The notes: generated from the sequence alone by a model not told the origin. A stretch of DNA of 64,000 nucleotides from an uncultured Ruminococcus sp. (GCA_902789345.1 CADANT010000001.1:124001-188000); one strand, 5' to 3'. Counted from the first letter of the stretch, positions 1-8,880 are shown. Numbers and translations are program-made.

Positions 1-35
1 CATAATTAATAACCTACAAACTTTTCAAATAAAAT

Positions 36-70
36 AAGCTGTCGGGCAGACAAAATCCACCTGACAGCTT
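36..70. terminator. Hairpin terminator downstream of recR
   Basis: The arms AAGCTGTC (36-43) and GACAGCTT (63-70) pair, with further C/G pairing inside. T-rich tracts follow on both strands, so it can end the dnaX-ybaB-recR transcript on the minus strand and might also serve a plus-strand gene outside the window. Confidence 0.7.
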
Positions 71-131
71 TTTATATTTATTCGTTTAGCTTCAAAAAGT
101 ACAGCACACATTACGCTTTAATATAAAAGAA

Positions 132-734
132 TCACAGTTCGCTTCTGCCTTCTAAAGCTCTCAGCAAAGTAACCTCGTCGGCATATTCCAAGTCGCCGCC
201 TACAGGTATGCCATAGGCAAGTCTTGTAACCTTTATTCCCAAAGGCTTTAACAGCTTGCTTATGTACATAGAGGTAGTCTCCCCCTCAACTGTAGGGTTT
301 GTAGCCATAATAACCTCCTGCACAGGCTGCTTTTGTATGCGTGACAGCAATTCCTTAATGGTAAGCTGGTCGGGACCTATACCATTAAGAGGGGACATTG
401 CCCCATGCAGTACATGGTAAACACCGTTATACTCTTGGGTACGCTCCATAGCCATTACATCCCGTGGATCTTCCACAACGCATATTGTAGAATGGTCACG
501 CTTGGTATTTCCGCAAATAGCACATTTTTCTTTATCTGTTAAGTTACAGCATTCACTGCAATAGTGAATGTTTTCGTGCGCCGCTACAATAGCCTGCGAA
601 AATTCCACAGCCTTTTCCTTTGGCATTTTAAGAACATAATAGGCAAGCCGCTGTGCGGTTTTTGAGCCTATACCCGGCAAGCGTTCAAACTGTTCGGTTA
701 GCTTTGCAAGGGGTGCTACATTATAAGATGACAT
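132..734 (-). CDS. recR: Recombination mediator protein RecR
   Basis: RecR works with RecF and RecO in the cytoplasm to load RecA at gapped DNA. The 200-residue length is typical. In order it shows an N-terminal helix-hairpin-helix ([13 protein letters not shown], about residues 19-31), a four-cysteine zinc finger (C59, C62, C71, C74) and a Toprim domain beginning at [10 protein letters not shown]. The C-terminal [23 protein letters not shown] ending is the classic RecR signature. Its start codon overlaps the ybaB stop codon by one base (TAATG) and no strong ribosome site is seen, which suggests translational coupling. It is the last gene of the cluster with SRP RNA, dnaX and ybaB, the conserved Gram-positive order. 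Confidence 0.97.
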   Translation of the reverse strand: MSSYNVAPLAKLTEQFERLPGIGSKTAQRLAYYVLKMPKEKAVEFSQAIVAAHENIHYCSECCNLTDKEKCAICGNTKRDHSTICVVEDPRDVMAMERTQEYNGVYHVLHGAMSPLNGIGPDQLTIKELLSRIQKQPVQEVIMATNPTVEGETTSMYISKLLKPLGIKVTRLAYGIPVGGDLEYADEVTLLRALEGRSEL

Positions 735-1081
735 TAGAACAGCCCCGGAATGTTAAGACCGCCTGAAATTTTCTCCATTGTTTCTGACTTATCATCAGCA
801 GCCTTTCTTAAAGCTTCGTTTGCAGCTGCAATAATAAGGTCGCTAAGCATTTCTATGTCCTCAGGGTCTACAACCTCAGGTTTAATGTTTACTGTTTTAA
901 GCTCCATCTTGCCTGTTACAACTACATCTACAGCGCCGCCGCCTGATGTTGCCGAATACTCTTTTTCTTCAAGAGCTGTGCTGGCTGCGTCCATTTCCTC
1001 CTGCATTTTCTGTGCCTGCTTTGCAATCTGCTGCAAATTCTGTGGGCCGCCGCCCATACCCTTTGGTATTCTTGCTTTCAT
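734..1081 (-). CDS. YbaB/EbfC family nucleoid-associated protein
   Basis: A 115-residue DNA-binding protein of the YbaB/EbfC family, which acts as a dimer on the nucleoid and is nearly always encoded between dnaX and recR. Visible traits are the Gly/Gln/Met-rich N terminus ([20 protein letters not shown]), a helix with acidic and alanine residues, the central [20 protein letters not shown] strand region and the [14 protein letters not shown] motif. The ribosome site AAAGGAAG lies about 9 bases before the ATG. The gene is 20 bases downstream of dnaX and overlaps recR by one base. Its precise cellular role is not settled for the family. Confidence 0.95.
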   Translation of the reverse strand: MKARIPKGMGGGPQNLQQIAKQAQKMQEEMDAASTALEEKEYSATSGGGAVDVVVTGKMELKTVNIKPEVVDPEDIEMLSDLIIAAANEALRKAADDKSETMEKISGGLNIPGLF

Positions 1082-1101
1082 AATTTTTTCTTCCTTTCAG
1101 T

Positions 1102-2745
1102 TTATTCTTCTTCTACAGGTACACCCGATTCCTTAGCCTGTTTTATAAATTGGTCAAGAGGGTTTTCCTGTTTATCTTGCTGGTCAAGCTTTTTGTAAGG
1201 TCCCAGCTTATACACTCTGCCGGTTACCTCTTTAACAGCCTCTCTCATTCTTTCTCGCTGAGATTGCTGTTTAAGCAGCTTAAAAGCAAGTTCGTTTTGG
1301 GAATCTATCAGTATATAATCACCGCTGATATACGCCCGTGTATTTTTAAATGAAGTTGCAATGGTTATGGAATATTTTCTTAAAACCTCCAAAACCTCTT
1401 GCCAGTCCTCCATAGGAACTGCGTTTTTTACTATAGTATCATAATCATAATCGGTTTTTGCCTGACTTGCTACAGCCTGTGCCTGCGGTGTAGTCTGAAC
1501 TGTTAGCTGTTCCCTGTTGATTTTGGGCACAACCGGTGCGGCAGCCTCTTTAACCTCTGCTGTTGCAGACTGTGCTTTATGTTCAGGTGAAACAGTCACT
1601 CCGTTTTTAACCATTCTTTCAAGCTTTGCAATTCGTGCCATAAGTGCCTCTGTAGAGGTATCTAACTGCACCGAGGTAAGCTTTATAAGCGCCAGCTCCA
1701 TTTCTGCACGCTTGTTGCCACCCTTAAACATTCGGTCGTAGCTCTTTTGCAGCACATCCATTACATAGACTATGCCCTCCAAAGAAAACTCCTGCGCCTG
1801 CTGTTTAGCCTGCTCCCTTTCCTGTGCAGAAAGCATAATAAGAGACTCGGGGCTTTTCATTGTTTTAATAAGCATTAAATTTCTGAAATGGTCCAAAAGC
1901 TCTTGGCAAAGCCTGCCCATATCTTTACTTTCGTTGTATAGCTGTTGGGTAATCTCCAACGCCTGCTTAACATTTTTATCTATAATACTGCGTGTTATAT
2001 CAAACAAATGCCCTCTGCCGGCAAGCCCGGCTGTTTTTTGCACCACCTCAGAGGTAATATTGTCGCTGACGCCCATACACCTGTCCAAAAGAGTAAGTGC
2101 ATCTCTTAAAGCACCGTCGGCAACAGAGGCTATAAGCAGTGCCGCTTCGTCCTCCAGCTGTATATTTTCCTGCTGTGCCACATACTCCAGTCTGTCTGCT
2201 ATGTCCCTTGCCGCAATGCGGTGGAAGTCAAAACGCTGACAGCGTGACAAAATAGTAGCCGGCAGCTTGTGAACTTCGGTAGTTGCCAAAATAAAAACAA
2301 CATTAGACGGAGGCTCTTCCAAGGTTTTCAGCAAAGCGTTGAAAGCTCCCGGTGAAAGCATATGCACCTCGTCTATAATATAAACACGGTACTTAGCCTT
2401 TGATGGAGCAAAGGCGGCCTCCTCTATTATGGCACGAATATTATCCACGCCGTTGTTGCTTGCGGCGTCAATTTCAGAAATATCCAAAACAGTGCCGTCA
2501 TCAATACCACGGCAAATTTCACATTCCCCGCAAGGGTCTCCGTTTTGAGGATTAAGACAGTTTACAGCCTTTGCCAAAATTTTTGCACAGGTGGTTTTAC
2601 CCGTACCCCTTGAGCCTGTAAACAGATAAGCATGGTTTATCCTGCCTGATATAAGCTCATTTTTCAGGGTGGTTGTAACCTGCGGCTGACCCGAAACATC
2701 TTCAAACACCTTAGGTCGCCATTTTCTGTACAAAACCTGATACAT
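1102..2745 (-). CDS. dnaX: DNA polymerase III subunit gamma/tau
   Basis: The clamp-loader ATPase of the replisome. I choose the start at MYQVLYRKWRP (2745), the usual family start, preceded by AAAGGCAGG; an in-frame ATG upstream at 2781 is less likely. The protein has 547 residues: Walker A GSRGTGKTT (about 45-52), a zinc module with cysteines near 63, 72, 75 and 78, Walker B IIDEVHML, sensor/SRC motif SRCQRFDF, the clamp-loader domain III, a low-complexity linker (about 390-430) and a tau-like C-terminal region. I see no A-AAA-AAG type slippery site, so a programmed frameshift product is not indicated. It is the first protein gene after the SRP RNA. Confidence 0.97.
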   Translation of the reverse strand: MYQVLYRKWRPKVFEDVSGQPQVTTTLKNELISGRINHAYLFTGSRGTGKTTCAKILAKAVNCLNPQNGDPCGECEICRGIDDGTVLDISEIDAASNNGVDNIRAIIEEAAFAPSKAKYRVYIIDEVHMLSPGAFNALLKTLEEPPSNVVFILATTEVHKLPATILSRCQRFDFHRIAARDIADRLEYVAQQENIQLEDEAALLIASVADGALRDALTLLDRCMGVSDNITSEVVQKTAGLAGRGHLFDITRSIIDKNVKQALEITQQLYNESKDMGRLCQELLDHFRNLMLIKTMKSPESLIMLSAQEREQAKQQAQEFSLEGIVYVMDVLQKSYDRMFKGGNKRAEMELALIKLTSVQLDTSTEALMARIAKLERMVKNGVTVSPEHKAQSATAEVKEAAAPVVPKINREQLTVQTTPQAQAVASQAKTDYDYDTIVKNAVPMEDWQEVLEVLRKYSITIATSFKNTRAYISGDYILIDSQNELAFKLLKQQSQRERMREAVKEVTGRVYKLGPYKKLDQQDKQENPLDQFIKQAKESGVPVEEE

Positions 2746-2796
2746 ACTGCAAGCCTGCCTTTCCGTAAAATAAAAGAGCAAGACAGACGGCTCACT

Positions 2797-2924
2797 CCTG
2801 TGTAAATGCGAACGACAGACTTACTGTATCGCATCAAGAAATCTGCTTAATGCTGCTCGGTTCCCCGCCTGACATGGTTCACAGCACCCAATCGTACAGG
2901 GCCTGTCGCTCACATTCACATAGG
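2797..2924 (-). ncRNA. ffs: Signal recognition particle RNA (small bacterial 4.5S type)
   Basis: Read on the minus strand, the 5' arm beginning CCTATGTGAATG and the 3' arm ending ATTTACACAGG form a 22-bp terminal helix with a few G-U pairs, enclosing about 128 nt. The apical part carries the universal SRP domain IV signature: CATGTCAGG, then GGGGAACC and GAGCAGCA in the expected internal loop/GNRA-like arrangement, which binds Ffh. It lies immediately upstream of dnaX, as scr/ffs does in Bacillus and many Clostridia. No Alu-domain extension is evident within the helix, though about 45 nt of leader separate it from the predicted start of transcription. Confidence 0.88.
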
Positions 2925-2974
2925 AATTTTAATTCTGACTTGCTCAGTAACCGCCAAATGCGATTGCATAACAG

Positions 2975-3003
2975 ATTATACTATGTGCACCGAAAAAAAT
3001 CAA
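2975..3003 (-). promoter_or_regulatory. Sigma-A promoter of SRP RNA (and perhaps dnaX operon)
   Basis: On the minus strand: -35 TTGATT (2998-3003), 17-bp spacer, -10 TATAAT (2975-2980). Transcription would start near 2968, about 45 nt upstream of the SRP RNA helix. Confidence 0.75.
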
Positions 3004-3137
3004 GTGAATTTTGTTAATTATCTATGTACGCCGCATTATTATTTTTTACCTGCACAATTTTTAGCGGACTGCGGCGGGTACTACAAACCCGCACTTTGGC
3101 ATATATATAAAATATCTTTCTTATATGGAGGTATTTT

Positions 3138-3386
3138 ATGAAGGGTATAGTTGAAGAACGAGCCGTTGAGCTTGGACAATATATAATAGAAAGCAAGGCT
3201 ACCGTTCGCAGTGCGGCAAAAAAATTCGGTGTAAGCAAAAGCACTGTACATAAAGATGTAAGCGAAAGATTAAAATATGTAAACCCACAGCTGTACAGCA
3301 GAGTTAAAGAGGTATTAGAAATTAACAAAGCACAACGGCACATTCGCGGCGGTATGGCAACACGCAAAAAATATAAGGGCTTGTAG
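3138..3386 (+). CDS. spoIIID: Sporulation transcription factor SpoIIID
   Basis: A small (82-residue) DNA-binding protein that in endospore formers switches mother-cell gene expression after sigma-E and before sigma-K. The helix-turn-helix (TVRSAAKKFGVSKSTVHKDV, about residues 21-40) and the basic C-terminal patch IRGGMATRKKYKGL are diagnostic of SpoIIID. The ribosome site TGGAGG is well spaced from the ATG. It is divergent from the SRP RNA/dnaX cluster and stands alone. In known organisms the gene depends on sigma-E; I could not recognise a convincing sigma-E promoter in the 130 bases upstream. Its presence is the main sign that this organism makes spores. Confidence 0.95.
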   Translation: MKGIVEERAVELGQYIIESKATVRSAAKKFGVSKSTVHKDVSERLKYVNPQLYSRVKEVLEINKAQRHIRGGMATRKKYKGL

Positions 3387-3395
3387 TACATGTAC

Positions 3396-3425
3396 GGCAA
3401 GGTTCATTTCCCGGTGAATCTTGCC
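3396..3425 (+). other. Stem-loop after spoIIID
   Basis: The arms GGCAAGGTTCA and TGAATCTTGCC make an 11-bp stem with one G-U pair. It has no T-tract, so it is either a weak terminator or an mRNA 3'-end stabiliser. Confidence 0.4.
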
Positions 3426-3567
3426 ATACAGCAGGCATAACACCGTACTGAAAGGTTTAGACGCAAAATAAAATAAACTTAATGGAATAATGTGTCAAGA
3501 TTTAAGTTTTTATTATTTTTTAATTCTTAATTTGTTCATTATTTTCCCTAAATGATACTGTATAATA

Positions 3568-3596
3568 TGTACATTAAATGGTTACTGTGGTATAAT
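3568..3596 (+). promoter_or_regulatory. Promoter of the response regulator gene
   Basis: -35 TGTACA (3568-3573), 17-bp spacer and -10 TATAAT (3591-3596), 35 bases before the ATG. A second TATAAT lies at 3561-3566. Confidence 0.6.
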
Positions 3597-3630
3597 GGCT
3601 ACGGTATTATGTGGCATTTAGGAGGACATT

Positions 3631-4323
3631 ATGAACAAAACAAAGAAAATATTAATTGTAGATGACGATACTAATATTTGCGAGCTTTTAAGATTGTATA
3701 TTGAAAAAGACGGTTTTGACACCGCCATTGCCAACAACGGTACACAGGCACTGAAATTATTTGAACAGGAAAAGCCTGACCTTATTATGCTGGACATTAT
3801 GCTGCCTGAGCTAGACGGCTGGCAGGTGTGCCGTGAAATAAGAAAGACCTCTCAGGTACCTATAATAATGCTTACAGCTAAGGGCGAAGTTTTCGACAAG
3901 GTTCTTGGCTTGGAGCTGGGTGCCGACGACTATGTTGTTAAGCCTTTTGAAGCAAAAGAGGTTGTAGCACGAATTCACGCTGTGCTTCGCAGAACTAACT
4001 CAAACGAAGCGCCAAATGTTAAAGAGGTTGTATGGGACAAGCTTTCTATTAACCTTACAAATTACGAACTAAAGGTTGACGGCGTACAAATAGACACACC
4101 ACCTAAAGAAATGGAGCTTTTGTACCACCTGGCAAGTAACCCTAACAGAGTATTTACAAGAGATCAACTGCTTGACGAGGTATGGGGCTTTGACTACTAC
4201 GGCGACTCACGAACAGTAGATGTTCATGTTAAAAGGCTTCGTGAAAAGATAGACGGCGTGTCACCGCAGTGGGAGCTTAAAACTGTTTGGGGTGTAGGCT
4301 ATAAGTTTGAAGTAAAGGAATAA
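3631..4323 (+). CDS. OmpR/PhoB-family response regulator
   Basis: A two-component DNA-binding response regulator of 230 residues. The receiver domain (about 6-118) shows the acidic pocket DDD, phospho-acceptor Asp in LIMLDIMLPELDG, the switch Thr/Ser in IIMLTAKG and the Lys in YVVKPFE. The C-terminal winged helix (about 130-228) has the RVFTRDQLLDEVWGFDYYGD and SRTVDVHVKRLREKI motifs. A strong AGGAGG site precedes the ATG. The histidine kinase gene follows 157 bases downstream, with a hairpin between them, and an HtrA protease overlaps the kinase gene, so this may be an envelope-stress regulon of the CssRS type. That role is inferred from context; the target genes are not shown by the sequence. 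Confidence 0.94.
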   Translation: MNKTKKILIVDDDTNICELLRLYIEKDGFDTAIANNGTQALKLFEQEKPDLIMLDIMLPELDGWQVCREIRKTSQVPIIMLTAKGEVFDKVLGLELGADDYVVKPFEAKEVVARIHAVLRRTNSNEAPNVKEVVWDKLSINLTNYELKVDGVQIDTPPKEMELLYHLASNPNRVFTRDQLLDEVWGFDYYGDSRTVDVHVKRLREKIDGVSPQWELKTVWGVGYKFEVKE

Positions 4324-4341
4324 AGCATATAGTTTTATAAC

Positions 4342-4395
4342 GCAAGTACAGCAGGGGCATACATAAAACACCTTGGTATTCCCTGCTGTGCTTGC
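4342..4395 (+). terminator. Hairpin between response regulator and kinase genes
   Basis: A long stem (GCAAG, CAGCAGGG on the left; CCCTGCTG, CTTGC on the right) is followed by TGTTTATTTATTTTTTT. It looks like a terminator or attenuator inside the two-component operon and could lower kinase relative to regulator expression. Confidence 0.6.
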
Positions 4396-4480
4396 CTGTT
4401 TATTTATTTTTTTACTGAATTATTCCAAATAAAGATTCAGCCTTTTATGGGGTACTACAGCATTAAAAAGGGGAATTTGC

Positions 4481-6076
4481 GTGACAGGTAAGAAAAGTCT
4501 TTTTGCCCAATACCTAATTATAAGTCTTGTGATAGTTTTAGTCAGCTTTATTATACTGGGAACAATGCTTGTATTTTTTGTGGCAAGATATTCTGACAAC
4601 GAAAAAAAGGATTTATTAATTGAAAACGCTACACAGGTAGCCGACCTTGTTTCTGAAAAAACAGTAATGGTAAACAACAGCGTATATATAGGCAAATCTG
4701 AAACAAGCTGGCTTTCAAGTGTAATGCAGACTATATCCGGCAGTATTCAGGCTGATATTTTTATAACAGATGAAAAGGGTAAAACCCTGGTATGCAGTGA
4801 CGGAAGCGGTTGTGTACATAACGAAACCCTAATTCCGCAGGATATATGCAACAAGGCCATGGACGGCAGTATATTTATACGCAGTACCCTGGGGAATATA
4901 TACGACTCTGCCCACTATGTTGCGGCTGTACCTATTGTTGCCGAGGCGGGCGTAAGCACTAAAACCGTAGGCTTTGTATTTGCTACTACCGACAGCATTT
5001 CTTACTCTGATTTTACCGGAGAAATAACTAAAATATTCTTCTATGCGGCCATTGCAACCTTTGCTATTGTGGCGTGTATGATATGGTTTTTCTCATATAC
5101 TATGATTAAGCCTTTAAGGCAAATGGCTGTTGCCGCCAGAAAGCTTGCTAATGATGATTTTTCAGTGCGTGTTCCTGTTACCTCTAACAATGAAATCGGT
5201 ACGCTTGCAAAAGCTTTTAACGAAATGGCAAATTCACTGTCAATTTCCGAAACCACCAGAAGAAATTTTATTGCAAATGTATCTCATGAGTTAAAAACGC
5301 CTATGACAACCATTGCAGGCTTTATAGACGGCATACTGGACGGTACTATTCCACCGCAAAAGCAAAAGCAGTATTTGCGCATAGTATCTACAGAGGTAAA
5401 GCGTTTATCAAGACTTGTTGCGTCTATGCTGTCGCTGTCAAGAATAGACAACGGCGAGCTTAGACTGAAAAAGCAAAAGTTCAATTTGTCAGAGGTGGTT
5501 ATTTCTACACTGCTTACCTTTGAACAAAAAATAGAAGAAAGGCACATAGATATTAGAGGGCTTGAGTCTTGCAGTTCTGCCATAAATGTTGACGGTGACC
5601 CTGACCTTATACATCAGGTGGTATACAACCTGTTTGAAAATGCGGTTAAATTTGTTGATGTAGGGGGATACATTCAGGTTACACTAACCGATATGGCAGA
5701 CAGAACGGTTTTGGAAATTAAAAACAGCGGCCACGGCATAGAGCCTGAGGAGCTTGTGCATATATTTGAAAGATTTTATAAAACCGACAAATCAAGAAGC
5801 CAGGACAAGAACGGTATGGGCTTGGGCCTGTACATAGTAAAAACTATTATGAGGCTACACGGCGGCGACATTACCGCCCAAAGCGTAGTTGACGAATACT
5901 GCAGCTTTACTCTATGGCTTCCGAAAGAAAAAGAACAATCCGGAAATAAATACAATATATTCAGCAACAGGAAAAAAGACAACAGGGCAACCATAGTAAG
6001 TTCTGATGGTACCATAATCTCCACTGCCGAAACAGTGGAAGAAGAAATTGAAGATGCGGAGGAGTACAATGAATAA
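4481..6076 (+). CDS. Membrane sensor histidine kinase
   Basis: The kinase partner of the preceding response regulator, 531 residues. It starts at GTG with an AAGGGG ribosome site. Membrane segments at about 10-34 and 185-207 bracket an extracytoplasmic sensor domain of about 150 residues. A HAMP linker follows, then the HisKA dimerisation domain with phospho-acceptor His in NVSHELKTPMTT, and the HATPase domain with N-box NLFENAVKF, the degenerate G1 box NSGHGIEPEE, F-box and G2 box NGMGLGLYIVK. The last 50 residues after LWLPKEKEQ form a charged tail not usual for the family. The stop codon overlaps the HtrA gene start by 8 bases, so the two are co-translated. Confidence 0.93.
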   Translation: MTGKKSLFAQYLIISLVIVLVSFIILGTMLVFFVARYSDNEKKDLLIENATQVADLVSEKTVMVNNSVYIGKSETSWLSSVMQTISGSIQADIFITDEKGKTLVCSDGSGCVHNETLIPQDICNKAMDGSIFIRSTLGNIYDSAHYVAAVPIVAEAGVSTKTVGFVFATTDSISYSDFTGEITKIFFYAAIATFAIVACMIWFFSYTMIKPLRQMAVAARKLANDDFSVRVPVTSNNEIGTLAKAFNEMANSLSISETTRRNFIANVSHELKTPMTTIAGFIDGILDGTIPPQKQKQYLRIVSTEVKRLSRLVASMLSLSRIDNGELRLKKQKFNLSEVVISTLLTFEQKIEERHIDIRGLESCSSAINVDGDPDLIHQVVYNLFENAVKFVDVGGYIQVTLTDMADRTVLEIKNSGHGIEPEELVHIFERFYKTDKSRSQDKNGMGLGLYIVKTIMRLHGGDITAQSVVDEYCSFTLWLPKEKEQSGNKYNIFSNRKKDNRATIVSSDGTIISTAETVEEEIEDAEEYNE

Positions 6077-8000
6077 TTTTGATGATAATAACGAAACCAC
6101 AAACAGCGGTGCAGAACCAAACGGCTCGGCCAACACCCCAAGCAACAACGCCGATGCATCGCTTGAAAATAACAATGTTGCTTTAAACCAAACAGAAAAC
6201 AACACTGCGGAAAATGAAGTGCACAGTAATGGCATTGGTACAGATAATGAACAACAGCCACAGGTAAATCCTTATAGCAACGATTTCCAGACACAACCAC
6301 AAAATAATTCTTACGGCAATGTTCAACAGCAAGCTAATCCTTACGGTAATGCTTTTCAACAACCACAGCAAAATTCTTATGGTAATGCTTTTCAACAACA
6401 ACCACCACAGGATAGTCCTTATGGCAATGTTCAGCAACAACCACAGGCCAATCCTTACGGTAACACTTTTCAACAGCAACCACAGGATAGCCCTTATGCC
6501 AATGTTCAGCAACAACCACAGGCTAATCCTTATGACAATGTTCAACAGCAGGCTAATCCTTATGGAAACGCTCAACAACAACAAACTCCATATGCGGCTT
6601 CGGCACAACAACCACAGGCTAACCCTTATGGCAATGTTCAACAGCAACCTCCACAGGCTAATCCTTATGTAAACGCTCAACAACAGCAAAATCCATATGC
6701 GGCTTCGGCTCAACAGCCACAGCTTTTGCCTTATACTCCCGATGTTGTTCTGCCTCCAGGAGTACAACCACAGTTTATTAACGGAAATTGGTACTACCTA
6801 AACAGCAGCAAACCTCCAAAGGCAAAAATGGCAACTAGCCTAAAGGTGTTTATAGGAATTATAATTGTGCTTACAATTTCCTTTATTGGTACATTTATTT
6901 GGTGGACTGCGGCCAATGCCGACGGCAGCCTGTCAGACGGCAATTCTTTTATTTTTCAGCTTCCTACGGAAGAAGCTACAACAAAAAAATCAGACAAATC
7001 CGATATAGGAAAGTACGCTGACCCTAATGGTCCGGAAATAACGCTAAAGGATAATGAAACTGCCAACGGCTCTACCGAAAAAGCGTATGAGGCACTTTCC
7101 GAAAGCGTAGTTTCTGTATCGTTATATGACCAAAAGGACGATGTAGATAAGGCGTATCCGGAAAGCGAAGGTTCGGGAATAATTATAAGCAGTGACGGAT
7201 ACATTGTTACAAACGCCCATGTTATTAACAATTCAACAAGCGGTTATAAAATTAAAATTACTAAAACCGACAACACTAGCTATTTAGCTGTTGTAGTAGG
7301 CTGTGACACACGCACAGACATTGCTGTTTTAAGATGTGAAGAAGCCAGCAACTGGAAAGCCGCAACATTTGCAGACTCTGACGGTTTAAAAATCGGTCAA
7401 AATGTTGTGGTAATAGGCAATCCGGGCGGCAGCTCTTATTCCGACTCATTAACAAGCGGTATTATATCTGCACTAAACCGTTCACTTTCGGGCTTTGCAT
7501 GCACATATATACAAACCGATGCGGCAATAAATCCGGGAAATTCCGGCGGACCTTTAGCTAACCTAAACGGTCAGGTAGTAGGCATAACCACTGTAAAGGT
7601 AGCCGCTACAGACTACGAGGGTATGGGCTTTGCTATACCAAGCAAAAAGGTAAAAGAAATTGCCAACAGCATTATTAAAAACGGCTATGTTGAGGGCCGA
7701 GTTAAGCTTGGCATTACCTGCACAGAGCTTCCGTCAACACTTGCAAAGGAATATGATATTAAGGGCGGTATTGTTGTAAACAGTGTCAAAGACGACAGCC
7801 CGCTGAAAAACAGCAAGGTAAAAAGAGACGACATTATAACAGCTATAGACGGAAAAAGCGTTACTTCATACGGAGAGCTGTACACCCTGCTTGACACATA
7901 TAAACCGGGCGACACCGTTGAACTTACAGTTGCAAGACATGATGACTCAAAAACAGATGAATTTACCGTTACAGTTACCCTGACCGCCGATAATGGCTAA
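6069..8000 (+). CDS. Membrane-anchored HtrA/DegP-type serine protease with PDZ domain
   Basis: An S1C serine protease that degrades misfolded proteins outside the membrane. I choose ATG 6069, which has GGAG at 6061; an in-frame ATG at 6048 lies within the kinase gene. The 643-residue product has an N-terminal cytoplasmic region rich in Asn and Gln, with about 14 copies of a NPYGNVQQQPQA-like unit, one transmembrane segment (VFIGIIIVLTISFIGTFIWW), then a trypsin-like domain with His in TNAHV, Asp in RTDIAVLR and Ser in NPGNSGGP, and one C-terminal PDZ domain. The long repeat region before the anchor is unusual; most Firmicute HtrA proteins have a short cytoplasmic tail. Control by the upstream two-component system is inferred. 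Confidence 0.94.
   Translation: MNNFDDNNETTNSGAEPNGSANTPSNNADASLENNNVALNQTENNTAENEVHSNGIGTDNEQQPQVNPYSNDFQTQPQNNSYGNVQQQANPYGNAFQQPQQNSYGNAFQQQPPQDSPYGNVQQQPQANPYGNTFQQQPQDSPYANVQQQPQANPYDNVQQQANPYGNAQQQQTPYAASAQQPQANPYGNVQQQPPQANPYVNAQQQQNPYAASAQQPQLLPYTPDVVLPPGVQPQFINGNWYYLNSSKPPKAKMATSLKVFIGIIIVLTISFIGTFIWWTAANADGSLSDGNSFIFQLPTEEATTKKSDKSDIGKYADPNGPEITLKDNETANGSTEKAYEALSESVVSVSLYDQKDDVDKAYPESEGSGIIISSDGYIVTNAHVINNSTSGYKIKITKTDNTSYLAVVVGCDTRTDIAVLRCEEASNWKAATFADSDGLKIGQNVVVIGNPGGSSYSDSLTSGIISALNRSLSGFACTYIQTDAAINPGNSGGPLANLNGQVVGITTVKVAATDYEGMGFAIPSKKVKEIANSIIKNGYVEGRVKLGITCTELPSTLAKEYDIKGGIVVNSVKDDSPLKNSKVKRDDIITAIDGKSVTSYGELYTLLDTYKPGDTVELTVARHDDSKTDEFTVTVTLTADNG
6262..6720 (+). repeat. 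Imperfect tandem repeats coding for NPYGN(V/A)QQQPQ units
   Basis: Units of about 24-45 bases built from AATCCTTATGGCAATG and CAACAGCAACCACAG recur through the 5' third of the htrA-like gene. Copies differ at single bases. The array may vary in length by slippage or recombination. Confidence 0.8.
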
Positions 8001-8045
8001 TCCGTAAACAATTAAAAATTTAAAACAATTTAAACTTATAAAGTG

Positions 8046-8076
8046 AACCCCATACCGTGTCATTCGGTATGGGGTT
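8046..8076 (+). terminator. Terminator after the htrA-like gene
   Basis: AACCCCATACCG and CGGTATGGGGTT form a perfect 12-bp stem with a 7-base loop, followed by a T/C-rich tract. Confidence 0.85.
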
Positions 8077-8108
8077 TCCCTTTAAGTAACATTTTAAAAA
8101 TATAAGTA

Positions 8109-8318
8109 TTAAATCTGAAAAGAAATTACAAATTTATCCAATACAGACATTGCATAGCGAAGTCCTCGTCCTGCAGGAGTTTTTTGTGCCGTCCACTCAC
8201 GCTTAACAATTCCTTTTTCTTCCAGCTTGTTCATTATAAGCTTTAAGGCTACCAACAAGCCCAAGAGAAAAATTGCAAGCTTAATTAATTTCTTTGCCAT
8301 TTTAAGAATAAAACACAT
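8109..8318 (-). CDS. Small single-pass membrane protein, unknown function
   Basis: I do not recognise this 69-residue protein. I choose the ATG at 8318 (MCFILKMAKK) because an AAGGAGGG site precedes it; the longer reading frame has no ribosome site. A hydrophobic segment (LIKLAIFLLGLLVALKLIM) near the N terminus is followed by a basic cytoplasmic-like tail with the sequence EWTAQKTPAGRGLRYAM. It sits 58 bases downstream of the NUDIX gene on the same strand, probably in one transcript. Confidence 0.55.
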   Translation of the reverse strand: MCFILKMAKKLIKLAIFLLGLLVALKLIMNKLEEKGIVKREWTAQKTPAGRGLRYAMSVLDKFVISFQI

Positions 8319-8376
8319 AATAAAACCCTCCTTTTGGGTAATTATACCACAGCCTATATAATATTGAAACAATTTT

Positions 8377-8880
8377 TTAAATAAGACCCCTAATCTGCAA
8401 TGCGTTTGTTAAAAAGCGTTTTGCCAAGCTGTTAGGCTTAATATACTTTACTGTGTCAGGTACCGAATACCAGTCTGCATAGTCGACTTCATTTTGCTTT
8501 AGCTTAAAATCCTCGCTGTCAACTACCACTACAAAGTTGTGAATAAGTGTGTTGGACTTTTCAAAGTAAATGCTGTCGTTGTAGTTCCACGAAACCGCAT
8601 TTACACCTATTTCCTCATTAATTTCACGCCGCAGTGCTTCCTGAGGCGTTTCACCTCTGTTAATATAGCCTGCCACCAAAATATTATCCTTTTTGCCATA
8701 TTGCTGAATTAACAAAATCTTGTCTTTATCCTTGTTAAATACCACCATACTTACGGCGCTGTTAAATATAGGAAATTTAAAGCAGTCGCAATGAGTACAA
8801 TAGTCTACCATACCCTCATCGCCACATTCTTTTTTTATCAGCTTTGTACCGCAAACTGAGCAATAATTTAGTTCGTCCAT
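8377..8880 (-). CDS. NUDIX hydrolase with N-terminal zinc ribbon
   Basis: A 167-residue NUDIX pyrophosphohydrolase. The N terminus carries a four-cysteine zinc ribbon (CSVCG near residue 7 and CTHC near 29), an arrangement seen in NudC-like NAD(H) pyrophosphatases, although the NudC-specific SQPWPFPxS motif is absent. The NUDIX box is complete: GYINRGETPQEALRREINEEIG contains the metal-binding REINEE core. The substrate cannot be told from sequence. AAGGAG precedes the ATG. Neighbours are two small membrane-protein genes on the same strand. Confidence 0.88.
   Translation of the reverse strand: MDELNYCSVCGTKLIKKECGDEGMVDYCTHCDCFKFPIFNSAVSMVVFNKDKDKILLIQQYGKKDNILVAGYINRGETPQEALRREINEEIGVNAVSWNYNDSIYFEKSNTLIHNFVVVVDSEDFKLKQNEVDYADWYSVPDTVKYIKPNSLAKRFLTNALQIRGLI

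Noticed and set aside
3014..3400. Minus-strand open frame of 128 codons over spoIIID
   Set aside because: It is antisense to spoIIID, which is a clear family member with a good ribosome site.
6183..6767. Minus-strand open frame of 194 codons in the htrA repeat region
   Set aside because: Its repetitive Ile/Leu/Trp-rich content merely mirrors the Asn/Gln repeats of the real gene.
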